Part shown: positions 24,101 to 36,162 of the stretch, piece by piece | How positions within the stretch are numbered: the stretch's first letter is position 1 | How the letters are laid out: each line of letters starts with the position of its first letter | Origin: Branchiostoma floridae | Taxonomy: Eukaryota > Chordata > Leptocardii > Amphioxiformes > Branchiostomatidae | Direction of reading: 5' to 3' | NCBI RefSeq assembly: GCF_000003815.2 | Contig: NC_049988.1 | Span: 2,028,678-2,092,677 of the forward strand | DNA length: 64,000 nucleotides | Program-made: the position numbers and the translations under genes | The notes under the pieces: generated by a model | Databases searched by the model: none | Told to the model about the DNA's origin: nothing | What the model saw: the letters and a program-made list of their open reading frames with translations, nothing else

Positions 24101-25249
24101 CCTGGTACAGGGGCTGCACTTTGTCCAGGGACACGTGGAGGGTTCCTGAGTAGATGTAATTCAGGATCTCCCCAAACATGCCTGCATCCAAACCCTACAA
24201 AACAATACCACATAAAATTGTGTAAGGTGAAACAACCAGAGGGGCGAGTAGAACAGAAAGAAACAACATGCCCCCACCCGGGGATCGAACCCGGGGCGGC
24301 AGATTACAAATCACGAACGCTATCATTGCCACCACAAAAGCACTAGTGCCCTTGGGCAAGGACGACAGGCAGTACTGTAAATCACTTTATCTTCACGGTA
24401 CCAAATTTTCACGGTCTGAGAAAATTGAACTTGTTCTCGGAACTATATGTTCACTGTCGAGGCAAGTGCACATGAAAAAAGTCTGTGAATTATTTTTTAT
24501 CGGTAATGATAAGTTCACGTTACAGTCGTCACCGTGAAAACAGTGAACATAACATTACAGTGAAAAAATCAGGAATTACAGTATTTGAACACCACTGTTA
24601 CAAAGGTATGCCATATAGTGTATCATTGTTACTGTTATCTAGCAGGGAAAGATACATCACAAAGTGTCATAAGACTGTCAAATTCCCTTGTATTATTTTA
24701 TTTCATCTACATAATCTCTATAATTTGAACATATATTTATATGTTTCTGATAGCTATTCTGTTTAATATAGATGTAAGAGATGCTCATAATGTGTGGCCC
24801 GCAAAGTTGACCTTTAACCCCTAAAGACCAATGAGGTCAGTTAGGGGGGGGGGGCATAGCGAGGGGGGCACATCGAAAGGAAGTTAAACATTTGTTGGTT
24901 TTGAAAAACCAATCGTTTCAATTGTTTTATGTGTTCTCTAGGACACATAGCACATTTGCACGGTCACTCTAACCACACGTCACGCCAACCCTACCTGTAA
25001 AACAACCGTCTTCTGACGACTTTCCGCCATGTCACTTGTAAACATGGCCCTGAAGTAGGGGCTGGCCGCGGACAGAACAAGCCGATGGCAGGGAAACCGC
25101 CGGCCCTCGACTTCAAGGACGACATCCTGCAGTACCCCAGTCTTCTGTAAGTCACCCACAGTTCCAAGAAACCCGTGCAGATAGCTCTCGTCTTGGTAGA
25201 AACGAGGACGAACTGCGCTAACGTGGGGTTCTTGGTCTACGGCAGCCAT
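21179..25249 (-). CDS. BTB-BACK-kelch protein, copy B (one-base frameshift)
   Basis: Exons are 25249-24995, 24194-23934, 22877-22738, 22571-22368 and 22084-21179, with the same lengths and phases as copy A. BTB and BACK exons read cleanly ([20 protein letters not shown]). In the kelch exon the frame is lost at about 21398-21402: copy C has a seven-base acaaaca-type stretch where B has one base fewer, so PSLFVLEN becomes PSLLYWRT and ends early. The downstream frame is otherwise intact to a stop at 21179 shared with copy C (ending KVQDKDT). Full length would be about 588 aa. An assembly error in a short A-run or a recent mutation both fit. Intron 2 holds the LTR-like miniature element, intron 1 a related fragment and a MITE. 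Confidence 0.8.
23139..23600 (+). mobile_element. Miniature LTR-type element (TRIM-like) with tRNA-like LTRs
   Basis: Two direct repeats, 23139-23292 (154 bp) and 23464-23600 (137 bp), both start TGTAACAG and end TATATTTCTACA, i.e. TG...CA. The second is preceded by a purine-rich tract (aaaagaaaaggggga, about 23445-23460), as expected for a polypurine tract. The pair is flanked by TACA on each side, a candidate 4-bp target duplication. The 171-bp interior has no coding capacity and includes three ~30-bp repeats (gagtaacaggctag...gtgccacac). Each repeat contains a tRNA-like segment with a perfect B-box GGTTCGATCCC (23241-23251; 23557-23567) and tttgtaatc in the anticodon position. I see no standard primer binding site. 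The alternative reading is two adjacent tRNA-derived SINEs. Confidence 0.55.
24255..24372 (-). mobile_element. Solo fragment of the tRNA-like terminal repeat
   Basis: On the minus strand this reads ccttgcccaagggcactagt, then a tRNA-like segment with tttgtaatctgccgcc and B-box GGTTCGATCCC (24281-24291), then tactcgcccctct. It is the same family as 23139-23600, but both extreme ends differ. It lies in intron 1 of kelch copy B. Confidence 0.6.
24373..24583. mobile_element. Candidate MITE with TACTGTAAATC ends
   Basis: The left end tactgtaaatcac and right end gaattacagta are imperfect inverted repeats enclosing about 190 bp of AT-rich sequence with further inverted words (ttcacggt / accgtgaa). 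It abuts the tRNA-like fragment. Class is not determined. Confidence 0.4.
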
Positions 25250-25272
25250 GTTGATGATGATTGTATGACCCA

Positions 25273-25285
25273 GGGTCAAAAGGCA
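25273..25285 (+). promoter_or_regulatory. DR1-like motif upstream of copy B
   Basis: GGGTCA-A-AAGGCA, 24 bp upstream of the copy B start codon. The second half-site is weaker than in copy A. Confidence 0.35.
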
Positions 25286-25885
25286 GTGAATCATACACTA
25301 GTTAACCACATAATGTAGCAGTATATGATCTGTCTTCATTTCTCGAGAGGGGGAAGGGGTCCCAGTTCCTACTAAAAGTTAGGCGATGCTGAAATCTGTA
25401 CCACTGTCGAGTAGGCTTTAATTTCATTTACTGTTTTGAGCGTTTGTTTCGGTGTAAAACTAGTTTACAGGGAGTTTTCGCAATGTTTTAGTACTTTTGG
25501 CCTTGTGAGTCTATGTAACATTCTACAGTTGAGATGTTGGGCCTGTGGATGAAGTATAGTACGTTTCGGTTGGTATCTTTCTTTGAATATTATACGATGA
25601 CAACTTTATTGATAAAAGTCTAAGTCTTTTGCATACGTGATGTCGAAGAAGCTTTGAAGGAAAATATATTGAATCCATTGATACCTTTATGAAACAAATA
25701 GGAGCACGTTATCTTTAATCATAGAGCTGTATCTGGGAAGTTGAATATAACAGAAATGCTGTCAATAAAGGTATCACGATACAAATAATAAAAGCATCAT
25801 CTATTAATTTCTTTTAAAGTACGAATTCCCTTTGAACCGAATAGCACTTAACTAAAGAATGACTCATTGTGTTTATCAATAGATA

Positions 25886-25891
25886 TTTATT
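25886..25891 (-). promoter_or_regulatory. Candidate poly(A) signal, copy C
   Basis: AATAAA on the minus strand, about 520 bp past the copy C stop, in the block shared with copy B. Confidence 0.5.
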
Positions 25892-26405
25892 GTTAGAATA
25901 GAAATGATACAAAAGTATACATATATAAAGTAAATGGAAATGAAGGTTTATAAACTAGTTCTAACCTCATAAATGTGCGCAGCTGGCTTTCTACTAAACA
26001 AATGAAACAAACTATAATATCAAAATAATACAACGTGTTATTATGCACAGGCAAACATATCAATGTAAGTTTCCAACTAGCATCTTCTGCAAAAGCTAAA
26101 AATAAAATCAACAGTTGTTAGACTCTTAGCCACACAAGTTCTCATTTTTACTGTCATGGGCAAATGATTATCTTTAAGTTTAAACTTCAGAAACAAGAAC
26201 CTTCTTCTAGCAATGTGCATGGTACAAATGGCGCCCATCTCTGCTTTCAGGTCATTGGGGAACACTACTTTGTGGAAGGGTTTCCGTCAAAATGCATTCT
26301 GTTTCGAATGTAGCAAAAGATTTATATTATTTTGGGGTACTCCTCAAAAGCTGAAATCTAAACAAAATATCATTGAGCAATCCTGCCCTGCAAGGCTGTT
26401 ACATT

Positions 26406-29265
26406 CTATGTATCCTTATCCTGAACTTTAAGATACGGTGGGTACATACGCGCCACATGGCACAGGCGACCATACGAATAATATTCCTTATCAGGCAAAG
26501 TGGCCTTCAAGTCTCTCCAGGTATCAGCAGACCTGTCATACACATATACTAGGTGTTTCAATTTATCCTTATCATGATCATAATAGCCACAGGCTAACCA
26601 TATGTGCAGCTGGTTCTCCAGTACAAACAGGCTGGGAGAAGCATTAGTCTCACGGTTTTCTGGGTTGGGCCAGCCTTGCAGTTTCTGCCAGCAATCTGAC
26701 TCTGTGTCGTACACCAGAGTCTGACTGAAGACAAAATCGGTGCAGAAAATCTCTGTTCCCATGGCAACAGCTGTATGGATTTCAAGATTAAGTTCTGGTG
26801 GTGGGCTCCGCTTGCACCACCTATCCTGGCTTGGGTCGTAGCGATGCATCTCTGTGCTTGTGAGGAAATAGAGATGTGAACTGCAGGACAATGCTGCACT
26901 GAAGTCGTATGCAGTATTGTCAAATTGCAGCTGTGAACACTCCTGCCACTGATCTGTGTGCCGGTTGTACTTTCTCATTGACACCACGCCTTCTGCTATA
27001 TTTTCAGCAAGGTAGTATAAAGTCTGATCAACTTCAAAAAGGTGCTCATCGTAGCAATCCAAATCGTTTCCCAGTCTCTGTGATTTAGATACAGAGGACA
27101 TACCAGCATGTTCCCACACATTTTCCGCATGGTTGTACTTAAACATGGGCAACTGATCGCTACTCTTCTCCTCACGAGTCAGGATGTAGATGTTGTTATC
27201 TCTGGTGACTGTCAAATCTATGGCTCCAGGACGGTCTTTACGAGCGTAACTGCAGCTGATGTACTTCCCTTCCCGAGGGTTCATGAAGAGGAGATCACTG
27301 GAACTGAAGAGGACAGAATACATCAGGAACTGTCAATAAAATGGAATGAAAACTCATATCTTTTCCCCAAGAATAAGGCCGAAATCACAGCATGCAATGA
27401 TGTTGTTTTTTAAATCTAATCTTGTAGTCTCGGAGAAATGAAATTCAGTATGTGTAGAATTAGGTACATGGCATGTTTACATGTGGAAACGTGTACTGCA
27501 GGACCTAAACATGTGTAATAACCTTGTTGCTGTAGACTTAAGTGAAACGAAGGATAAGTATATACTGACCGGGATAGCAGAACCATTTCTGTAGTCATCC
27601 CAAACCTCGGCCTCAGGTTAGAGTTCCCTTTCTGTACCACATTCCTGATGACCTCAGAACTCCCAGAATCCTCTCTGATCAGGGGATGTTCCAAGATGGC
27701 TGCCGTGTCGTCTGAAGTCAGCAGATTGAAGCGGAGGTGAGAGAGGATGCTGGGTAGGTGGTGCAGTCTGTAAGGTATAAAGTAGGGATGGGTTGACCTG
27801 ATTTCTTTGTGACATATAAACTTTTCAATCAAATATGCATCTTTTAAAAATTTTCATTAAAACCAGTAGATACACCTGTAGAATAGTGATACCAACCTGT
27901 CCACGCTGCTGTGCTGCACCCATCTCACCACAGCCTCCCACACTGTTGTCTCTTCTTTAGCATCCAGCTCATCGTGGCTGATGATCTCAGTCAGCTGATT
28001 CACACTCAGGCTGCAGAACTTCTCGCTGGAGGAAACCTATTGATGTGCAGAGTGCATGTACATGAACTGAAAAATAAGGTCTGAAAGTGTTTCACATGCT
28101 CATTTATATGATTCTGAGGACGGTTATGAAATTTAAAGTTTTTGGTATCAAATTTAAGAAAGGTAACAATACATGACTTACACAAATGTGTGGGCCAAGG
28201 GCTACAGAAATGGAGATGGGCACCAGAATTTCAACAGAAATTGCAACAACCCTTTTATTCATCATATTAAAAACCCTTATTATATCATATTAAAAACCCT
28301 TATTATATCATATTAAAAACCCTTATTATATCATATTACTTTAAACCCTTATATCAAAAAGGAAGTAACCTACTATAAAAGCATCAGACACACCTCAGTA
28401 AAGTGTTTATGGATCAACTGCAGACAAGCCTTTCGCACAATGTCCACAGAGAAGATATCAGCAAACATGTACAGGTCCACACAGGTGGAGCGCTCCACGT
28501 TCATGGCCATGTAGCTGCTGCAGGTGTCTCTCACATAGTCCAGTTGGAGGAGGTCGGCTGCCTGGTACAGGGGCTGCACTTTGTCCAGGGACACACGGAC
28601 GGTTCCCGAGTAGATGTAGCTCAGGATCTCGCCAAACATGCCTGCATCCAAACACTGCAGGGCAATATAAGGTAACAATGTTTAAAAGCTTAAAAGTAAT
28701 ATCATCATGGTAGATATACTTTTATTATAATGAAGATTAATTTTTAAATCCCGGTCTGCAATTTTATAGATACATAATCTCTGCTACAATGTATTTGCAC
28801 ATGAAAAAAGTTTCCAATACCAATGCTCCTTGACCATCTTACTTGACCTTTAACCCCTAAATACCAAAGAAATACTACATTTACTAGTAGTGAGTGGGGA
28901 GGGGGGCATAAAAATTGGTTGCGCCTGTTTTGCACCTTCTCTGTAATACACTTCATCTTAGAATGTTTTCTGTCTCATACTATTCTAACCACACGTCACG
29001 CCAACCCTACCTGTAAAACAACCGTCTTCTGACGACTTTCCGCCATGTCACTTGTAAACATGGCCCTGAAGTAGGGGCTGGTTGCGGACAGAACAAGCCG
29101 ATGGCAGGGAAACCGCCGGCCCTCGACTTCAAGGACGACATCCTGCAGTACCCCAGCCTTCTGTAAGTCACCCACATTTCCAAGAAACCCGTGCAGATAG
29201 CTCTCGTCTTGGTAGGAACGAGAACGAACTTCGCTGGCGTGGGGTTCTCGGTCTGCGGCAGCCAT
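26406..29265 (-). CDS. BTB-BACK-kelch protein, copy C (583 aa, intact)
   Basis: Exons are 29265-29011, 28654-28394, 28036-27897, 27767-27570 and 27303-26406. Joined, they give 583 residues without stops. BTB residues include [19 protein letters not shown] and [22 protein letters not shown] includes [19 protein letters not shown]. The 298-residue kelch exon shows five blades ([57 protein letters not shown]). Exon 2 starts with Cys where the others have Gly. It is the most compact copy (2.9 kb), with a short tandem repeat in intron 2. By family it would be a Cullin-3 adaptor in cytosol or nucleus. With copy A it is the only one without a coding lesion. Confidence 0.9.
28262..28345. repeat. Short tandem repeat in intron 2 of copy C
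   Basis: About three and a half copies of a ~24-bp unit, catattaaaaacccttatta-like, AT-rich and nearly perfect, indicating recent expansion. Confidence 0.85.
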
Positions 29266-29289
29266 GTTGATGATGATGACATCACCTCA

Positions 29290-29302
29290 GGGTCAAAGGG
29301 TA
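29290..29302 (+). promoter_or_regulatory. DR1-like motif upstream of copy C
   Basis: GGGTCA-A-AGGGTA, 25 bp upstream of the copy C start codon. Confidence 0.4.
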
Positions 29303-29399
29303 GGTATCCTAGCTAAGCACTGACTATCCACATAGTGTAGCAGTATGAGATGTCTATTTCATGAGAATTTCCTAGCATAATCATATAATGTGTAAATAA

Positions 29400-29884
29400 C
29401 TGATATCGCTTCCTGTACGGCTGCGAGGAAGATTCTGGTATAGTCGTCTCAGTGTTGATTTGGTGGTGAAGATATTACTTACAAGTTGAAAAAGATAGTT
29501 TTGACGATATTCAGAATGTTGGGACGTTTTCGCCTGATGGGTGTTCGGAATTACCGGTCCGGTCCGGACCGCGGAATTACCGGTCCGGTCTGTTTGGGGG
29601 GCGGAAAAAACGGTCCGGTCTGTTCTGTGTGTATCTACGCTCCCTGGCAGGAAATAGCAGAATTGCAATTGGTATGCTGTGTTCCCGTATATCACAACAT
29701 GGAGCGCACTGATTGGATGAATGGGGGTCCGCATGCTAATGTCACTGTTTACGTCAGATCGATCGGCGACGGTTAACATAAACATTGCACTGGTGGAAAG
29801 TGCAACTGCCAACAACACTGAAAGCAGTAAAACCGACACTTTTGAACACTAACGTTACTGAAGTTTGATTACGCTTTATTTTAG
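29400..29884. other. Intergenic with CCGGTCCGG-rich core
   Basis: No gene is recognised. Around 29545-29620 the words accggtccggtc and ggtccggtctg recur several times, so secondary structure is likely next to the assembly gap. Confidence 0.45.
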
Positions 29885-29984
29885 NNNNNNNNNNNNNNNN
29901 NNNNNNNNNNNNNNNNNNNNNNNNNNNNNNNNNNNNNNNNNNNNNNNNNNNNNNNNNNNNNNNNNNNNNNNNNNNNNNNNNNNN
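29885..29984. other. Assembly gap (100 N)
   Basis: Exactly 100 N, the usual convention for a gap of unknown size. The sequence resumes directly inside a long palindrome, which may have caused the break. Confidence 0.99.
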
Positions 29985-30187
29985 CACGTGTAAGGTCTAG
30001 TCTCGTCCAGACTCCGGAGCGCTGGAAAATCGTGAAAAAGGAACAAAGGGCGCATATAACCTGCCAGGGAACAGCATGCGTTCTACGGATCGCGAGCTGT
30101 TCCCTGGCCGGTTATATGCTCTATTTGTTCCATTTCTACGATTTTCCAGCGATCCGGAGTCTGGTAGAGACTAGACATTACACGTGA
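29985..30187. mobile_element. Foldback MITE, near-complete palindrome
   Basis: From cacgtgtaaggtctagtctc to gagactagacattacacgtg the whole ~200 bp folds into one hairpin: ctccggagcgctggaaaatc pairs with gattttccagcgatccggag, and agggaacagc with gctgttccct, leaving a ~20-bp loop. No coding content. The left flank is hidden by the gap, so no target duplication can be tested. Confidence 0.8.
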
Positions 30188-31262
30188 AATGGAAATTTGC
30201 GTCGCGTCATTTCTTCAGCGAAGATGGTCTTCTCTGCCAATGTATAACCCAAGCAAGGAAGTCACGTATTATAACCTCATTGGCCCGGGGAGCATTGTAT
30301 GTGTAACATTTATGTAACTTATGAATTGAATTGAGAAATATAATAACCTCCTTAATTTAGCCTACATTTTATTAATGAATGAAGACCTTTATTTGTACTT
30401 ATGACCCCACTAGGTTAAGTACGGGACACATTAACCAACACTAGTATCAGAGTTCATGCCCGACGTCTAATTGCATGCCCTTGTCGGCTTCTGAATGCAT
30501 GATCCTTTGATCACATGGCTTGTTACTGTGCGAGACAGGATCACACAGCTTGTTACTGTGTGAGACAAAGCCATTGATATGGCCGATATTCATGATGCGG
30601 CAGTAATTACTAGTTAATATTTTATTTGACAATGCCACCAACCTGTGAACTTCTGTATTTCACACGTCAGATCATCTTTCATAGGCCGCTCTAGTATTTA
30701 ATAACAATGAACCTTCAATGCACATTTTTGCCACGCCGGGCTTAGTACAGGTCTCAACAAGACATGTTGAAAGGATACAGTTAACAGATACAAAATGATT
30801 ATAATATACTGTATACTATGTAATAGTTGGCACAATGGTCAATTTTTATCCTTATCGTTTTTGACTATTGTTCGACTTTGTCTACTGCCAAAGTTTTACG
30901 TTATATACACCTTTAACAACAATTGACGTATCAGCCAACGTAATTGACAGTTAAGTAATTGACCAACTTAACTGTGACCAAGGCCAGGACATTGCTGGGA
31001 CACCATGACGCCGAAAATCATGAGATGCACAATACTTCCTTGGTCCAAGGACATAACGTCCTTGCTTGGTCCAAGGTTCAAGGAAGGTACCACCCATCTG
31101 TGTATTGCTTTGTAAAAATTATACCGCACTTACCTGATTACCTTTACAACAGGCCTTTGAATCTCTACAACTTCGTAATCGTTGTCAAACAATTGAATCT
31201 CTACAACTTCGTAAACGTAAGAATAGCACATGCCACAATGGCGACTCTTTGTATTTATCCGT
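30188..31262. other. Intergenic with LINE 3'-tail remnants
   Basis: No host gene is seen. On the minus strand, aataaaggtcttcattcatt at about 30372-30391 and cctgtactaagcccggcgtgg near 30730-30750 are pieces of one LINE 3' UTR type, also found at 35023-35100. A short duplication, gaatctctacaacttcgtaa, occurs at about 31158 and 31195. Confidence 0.5.
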
Positions 31263-31267
31263 AAATA

Positions 31268-31273
31268 TTTATT
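31268..31273 (-). promoter_or_regulatory. Candidate poly(A) signal, copy D
   Basis: AATAAA on the minus strand, about 890 bp past the copy D stop. The block (attgtacaaaatgatgcg) is shared with copy E. Confidence 0.45.
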
Positions 31274-32161
31274 GTACAAAATGATGCGAAAAGATATACA
31301 TTGTCTATGGTAACAAAAAAAAAAACTGGTGTAATGTGAACAAATATGCATAACATTGCAAGTAGCTTCTTTAAACAGGAGTCAGACTAACATATAAAGA
31401 GATCGGCAAATACAAAACTAAGCACATTTAGGTAACATTTTGACTCCAATAATAGAATATAAGTACAATAATTGTAAAAGTTTTACAATAGACATAACGT
31501 TAATGACCGTTGTTAGACTAATATATATGGAGATCAACAAATAAAAGATTAAGCACACTATAGGAAATACATCCAAATCAATAACAAAATACAAGTAGAA
31601 TAATTGTTAAAGTTTTACAATAGATATGATGTCTGCTAATTATTGTTGTTTGACTTAAAGATAAATGACATCACTTAGGTCAGTTCTAAAAATATGTTCC
31701 TCATATATAAGAAAAAAATAGCAAGTTTTTTGTCGAAAATTAAAATGCTACTTAGAAGTATAAACTGTACCATAAGGTCTCTCACGCTGTGAGGGCATTT
31801 GGCAAAACCCGAAGACCTAAAGAAAAATATGATAAAACAGTCCTGGCATCAGTCCTCTCAAGATCCTTATACTACACATCAATGCTGAAAAGTGTGCGCT
31901 TTAGTGGTAATGTCTGCCAGCATAGATCCAACTGGTCCTATCTGCGACCTTACAATACAATCCTCAGAAAAAAGATGCCCTTGCTTATAAGAAAGGAGGA
32001 AGCGTTTCTGTAAGTCATCTACTTAAGTATGAAATGTAGCATTGCAAGACCCATTACACTGAGGAGACATTCAACAAAAAGACATGTCATTATGCAGCCC
32101 TGCCCAACACTCTATATGCCCTTAACCTGCAATATTGAGGCTGAAAAAGAAATGATGTGTT

Positions 32162-35100
32162 TTATGCCTCCATAAGATATGGTGGGTATATACGTGCTGC
32201 AACACAGCGACAACCAAACCCGTGATATATTTTATTGGACCGATATGCCGTCAAATCTCTCCAGGCATCAGCAGACCTGTCATGCACATATACCATGTAG
32301 ATGTATTCTTCTTGGGATTCACTAGTACAGATTAACACTATGTGCAGCTGGTTCTCCAGTACGAAAAGCCTGGGAACATTATCGATATAAAGGTTTCCTG
32401 GATTCGGCCAACCTTGCAGTTTCTGCCATTGGTCTGACTCTGTGTCGTACAGGATAGTCTGACTGAAGTTAAAATCAGTGCAGAAAATCTCTGTTCCCAT
32501 GGCAACGGCTGTAGATACTTCATCTTCCATTATTGGTGGGGTCAGCTTACACCAACGGTCCTGGCTTGGGTCGTAGCGATGCATTTCAATGCTACCGAGG
32601 TAATAGAGGTAAGAACCACAAGACAATGCTTCACGGTAGACGTCTGCAACAACGTCAAGTTGCAGCAGTGAACACTCCTCCCACTGGTCCGTGTGCCGGT
32701 TGTACTTTTTCATCCACACCAATCCACTGTCTCCTTCTGCATCAGCGGCAATACAGAATAAAATCCCATCAACTTCAACGAGTTGCTCATCGTAGCATGT
32801 AGAATCGTTTTCAATTGTCTGCCACTCAGATACCGAGGACATACCAGCATCTTCCCACACATTCCCCGCATGGTTGTACTTATCAATGGACAATTGTCTG
32901 TCACTCTCTCGCTCATGAGTTAGGATGTAGATGTTGTTATCACTGGTGACTGTCACGTCTGTAGCACGGGGAAGGTCTTTAGGCTTGTAGCTGCAGCTGA
33001 TGTACTTCCCTTCACGAGGGTTCATGAAGAGGAGCTCTTAACGGCACCTGAAGGAGAATACAAAGTAAACTGTCATAAACTTGTAATGAAAACTCATAAT
33101 TTTCCCCCAAGAATGAGGCACAAATCACAGCATGCACTGCTATCATCTTTGAAGTTGGAATTGTAGTATAGCTGCATGACTGACACTGTATAAAAGGTTT
33201 TGCAGGACCTCAAAATACGGAATGATATTATGCAAGGATTGTTCCTGGCCTACAAAATCAAACGAAAAAGATATATATATATATACAGACTCTGTATTAT
33301 AGAGAATAGCCATCTCCTTGGTCATCCCAAGCCTCGGTTTCAGCTTGGGGTTCCTTTTCTGCACAACATTCCTGATGACCTCAAAAGTCCCAGGATCCTC
33401 CCTGACCAGGAGGTGATCCAAGATGGCTGCCGTGTCGTCTGAGGTCAGCAGGTTGAAGCGGATATAAGGGAGGATGCTGGGTAGGTGATGTAGTCTGCAG
33501 GGTACGTAGGGGCTTCTTAATCAAACAAGTTTAGACATCGTTTATTTACATGTCTATTGCATGTCAAAACAACAATATTCACCTATAGAATACTAACACC
33601 AACCAGTCCTCCCTGCTGTGCTGCACCCATCTCACCACAGCCTCCCACACTGTTGTCTCCTCTTTAACATCCAGCTCATCGTGGCTGATGATCTCAGTCA
33701 GTTGATTCACACTCAGGCTGCAAAACTCCTCACTGGTGGCAACCTGTGAAGTTTCAGAGTACATGTACATGCACGGTACTGTAGAAAAAAACTTTTTATT
33801 GATAAAGATGGTTATAAACTCCTTGTTAAAATCCAAACGAGAAAATTAGCACTGAAAAGCGGGCTCAATCATTATTTTGTTTTTTACATTGTTCTGAGCA
33901 CAGCTAGGGTTACTGATTGGTAGAGACTTGTTAAAACTGACAAACTAGCACTGGAATGTGGATTTTACTCTCTATGTTATTTCAAGAACAGCTATGAAGG
34001 TAACAATATCTAAGTCTGTAGACAACATCCTTTTAAATAATGGTCATTCTTATAAAATCTGCATCTGTATCTATATAGCCGGTATATCTGTCCTTTGGCA
34101 TAAGCCACCAGCTTCATAGGCACGCGGCGTGGCAGCAACTGGTTATGTTACACTGAACAGTCAGGAAATAATCTGGATAAGACAATCTGTATGAAATTGA
34201 TACATACTGCACTATATTCCAACATATAGATCATTAGTTCATATATACTTTGAGTGACTACAAACTTTGGTTGTTCAGACAACTCTTGTATCAGAGGGAA
34301 GTCATAAAATGAACCTACTATCAACATGTCAGACCCACCTCAACAAAGTTTCTATGGATCAACTGGAAACAAGCATTGCGGACAATGTCCACAGAGAAGA
34401 CATCAGCAAACTTGTACAGGTCCACACAGGTTGAGCGCTCCACGTTCATGGCCATGTAGCTGCTGCAGGTGTCTCTCACATAGTCCAGTTGGAGGAGGTC
34501 GGCTGCCTGGTACAGGGGCTGCACTTTGTCCAGGGACACATGGAGGGTTCCCGAGTAGATGTAACTCAGGATCTCCCCAAGCATGTCAGCATCCAAACCC
34601 TGCAAAGCAATGCATCATAACAATTTTCAAACATTTAACACATAACGTACTACTATCAGGCTGTATAAAGAAGGGCAATATGTCACACATTTTTGCTTGA
34701 TTTTGTTATGAAGGTCGATTTTCAATCCCATCATGATATTTTATCTACACAATCTCTAGTTACTTCTTGCGCACATTTACCTGTTTCGCATAACTGATTT
34801 TTTTTTTTTTTTGTTAAAAATACATGCTCATATTCTTGTGGCCATAAAGCTGAACTTTGACCCCTAAAATTCAAAGAAGTAAGTTACTGTAAGGTGGGGA
34901 GGGGGGGGATGCGAGGGGCAAAGGAAAACTTAACATTTGGTAAACAATGGGTTTCGCATTTTCTATGTTTTTTTGTTATACGTAAGCATCTTTGGAAGTT
35001 ATCTCTTTCACTCTATTGTAATGGATGAATGAAGACCTTTATTGCAGATTTTGCCACACCGGGCTAAGTACAGGTGACAGCAAGATATATTGAAAAGATT

Positions 35101-35383
35101 ATAACCAAACTTCACACGCCAAACATACCTGTAAAACAACCGTCTTCTGACGACTTTCAGCCATGTCACTTGTAAACATGGCCCTGAAGTAAGGGCTGGC
35201 CGCGGACAGAACAAGCCGATGGCAGGGAAACCGCCGGCCCTCGACTTCAACGACGACATCCTGCAGTACCCCAGCCTTCTGTAAGTCGCCCACAGTTCCA
35301 AGAAAGCCGTGCTGATAGCTCTCGTCTTGGTAGGAACGAGGACGAACTGCGCTGACGTGGGGTTCTTGGTCTGCGGCGGCCAT
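32162..35383 (-). pseudogene. BTB-BACK-kelch copy D with two in-frame stops
   Basis: Exons are 35383-35129, 34599-34339, 33743-33604, 33494-33291 and 33047-32162, with normal splice sites and lengths. Two lesions are visible. First, exon 3 ends in TG instead of the AG of other copies; with the first base A of exon 4 this makes TGA where A, B, C and E have AGA (Arg). Second, the kelch exon opens G TGC CGT TAA GAG CTC, a stop where copy E has AAA. Alternative acceptors break the frame. Downstream, the kelch exon is open for 287 codons ([57 protein letters not shown]), so decay is recent. Without the stops it would encode a typical KLHL-type adaptor. Confidence 0.8.
35023..35100 (-). mobile_element. 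LINE 3' tail in intron 1 of copy D
   Basis: On the minus strand: cctgtacttagcccggtgtgg, then aataaaggtcttcattcatc. This is the 3' terminus of a CR1-like element, as at 30.4-30.8 kb; only the tail is present. Confidence 0.6.
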
Positions 35384-35406
35384 GTTGATGATGACTATAT
35401 GACCTC

Positions 35407-35419
35407 TGGTCATAGGGTA
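35407..35419 (+). promoter_or_regulatory. DR1-like motif upstream of copy D
   Basis: TGGTCA-T-AGGGTA, 24 bp upstream of the copy D start codon. The first half-site and the spacer are changed relative to the other copies. Confidence 0.3.
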
Positions 35420-35964
35420 GGTATGCTAGATAAGCACTGATTACCCACATAGTGTAGCAGTATAAGAGAGCTATCTCATGAGAAGTCCCCACCACAAAGC
35501 GTAAATAAGTGATATTCATTTCTGTATAACACTAGGAGGAAGATTCTGGTATAGTCGAGTGTTGATTTGGTAGTGAAGATATTACCTACAAGTTGCAAAA
35601 GGGAGTTTTGACAATATTTCCACTGTTGACGTTTGGAAAGTGGGACGTTTTCACCTGAAGCGAATCTATGTAGAGATTATACCTACGAACTGCTGATTCA
35701 TTTCACTGGGTATAATGTTCCACTCGTTTGTATATTTCTTTGTTGACAGTATATATGGATGTATGGATGTACTGCCCCTACGGCTGGTGAGGTTATGGGA
35801 CCGGTGAGGTGAGGTGAGAGTATATATAATACTTGACTACCTTCACAACAGGCCTTGAAACAGAATAGCAAATTCTCTAATAAAATTCAATCAGTACAAC
35901 TTCAGAAGCGTAATCTTGAATAGCACATGGCACAATGGCGACTATTTGCATTTATCAGTTAATA

Positions 35965-35970
35965 TTTATT
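35965..35970 (-). promoter_or_regulatory. Candidate poly(A) signal, copy E
   Basis: AATAAA on the minus strand, about 1.35 kb past the copy E stop. The distance falls to about 0.6 kb if the 734-bp insertion at 36163-36896 is discounted. Confidence 0.45.
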
Positions 35971-36162
35971 GTACAAAAATGATGCGAAAAGATATACATT
36001 GTCTATGGTAACAAAAATGGTTCAATGTGAACAAATATGCATAACATTGTAAGTAGCTTCTTTAAACAACAGTCAGACTGACATATAAAGAGATCGGCAA
36101 ATACAAAACTAAGCACATTCTAGCTTACATTTGAACTCCAATAATATAATACAAGTACAATA

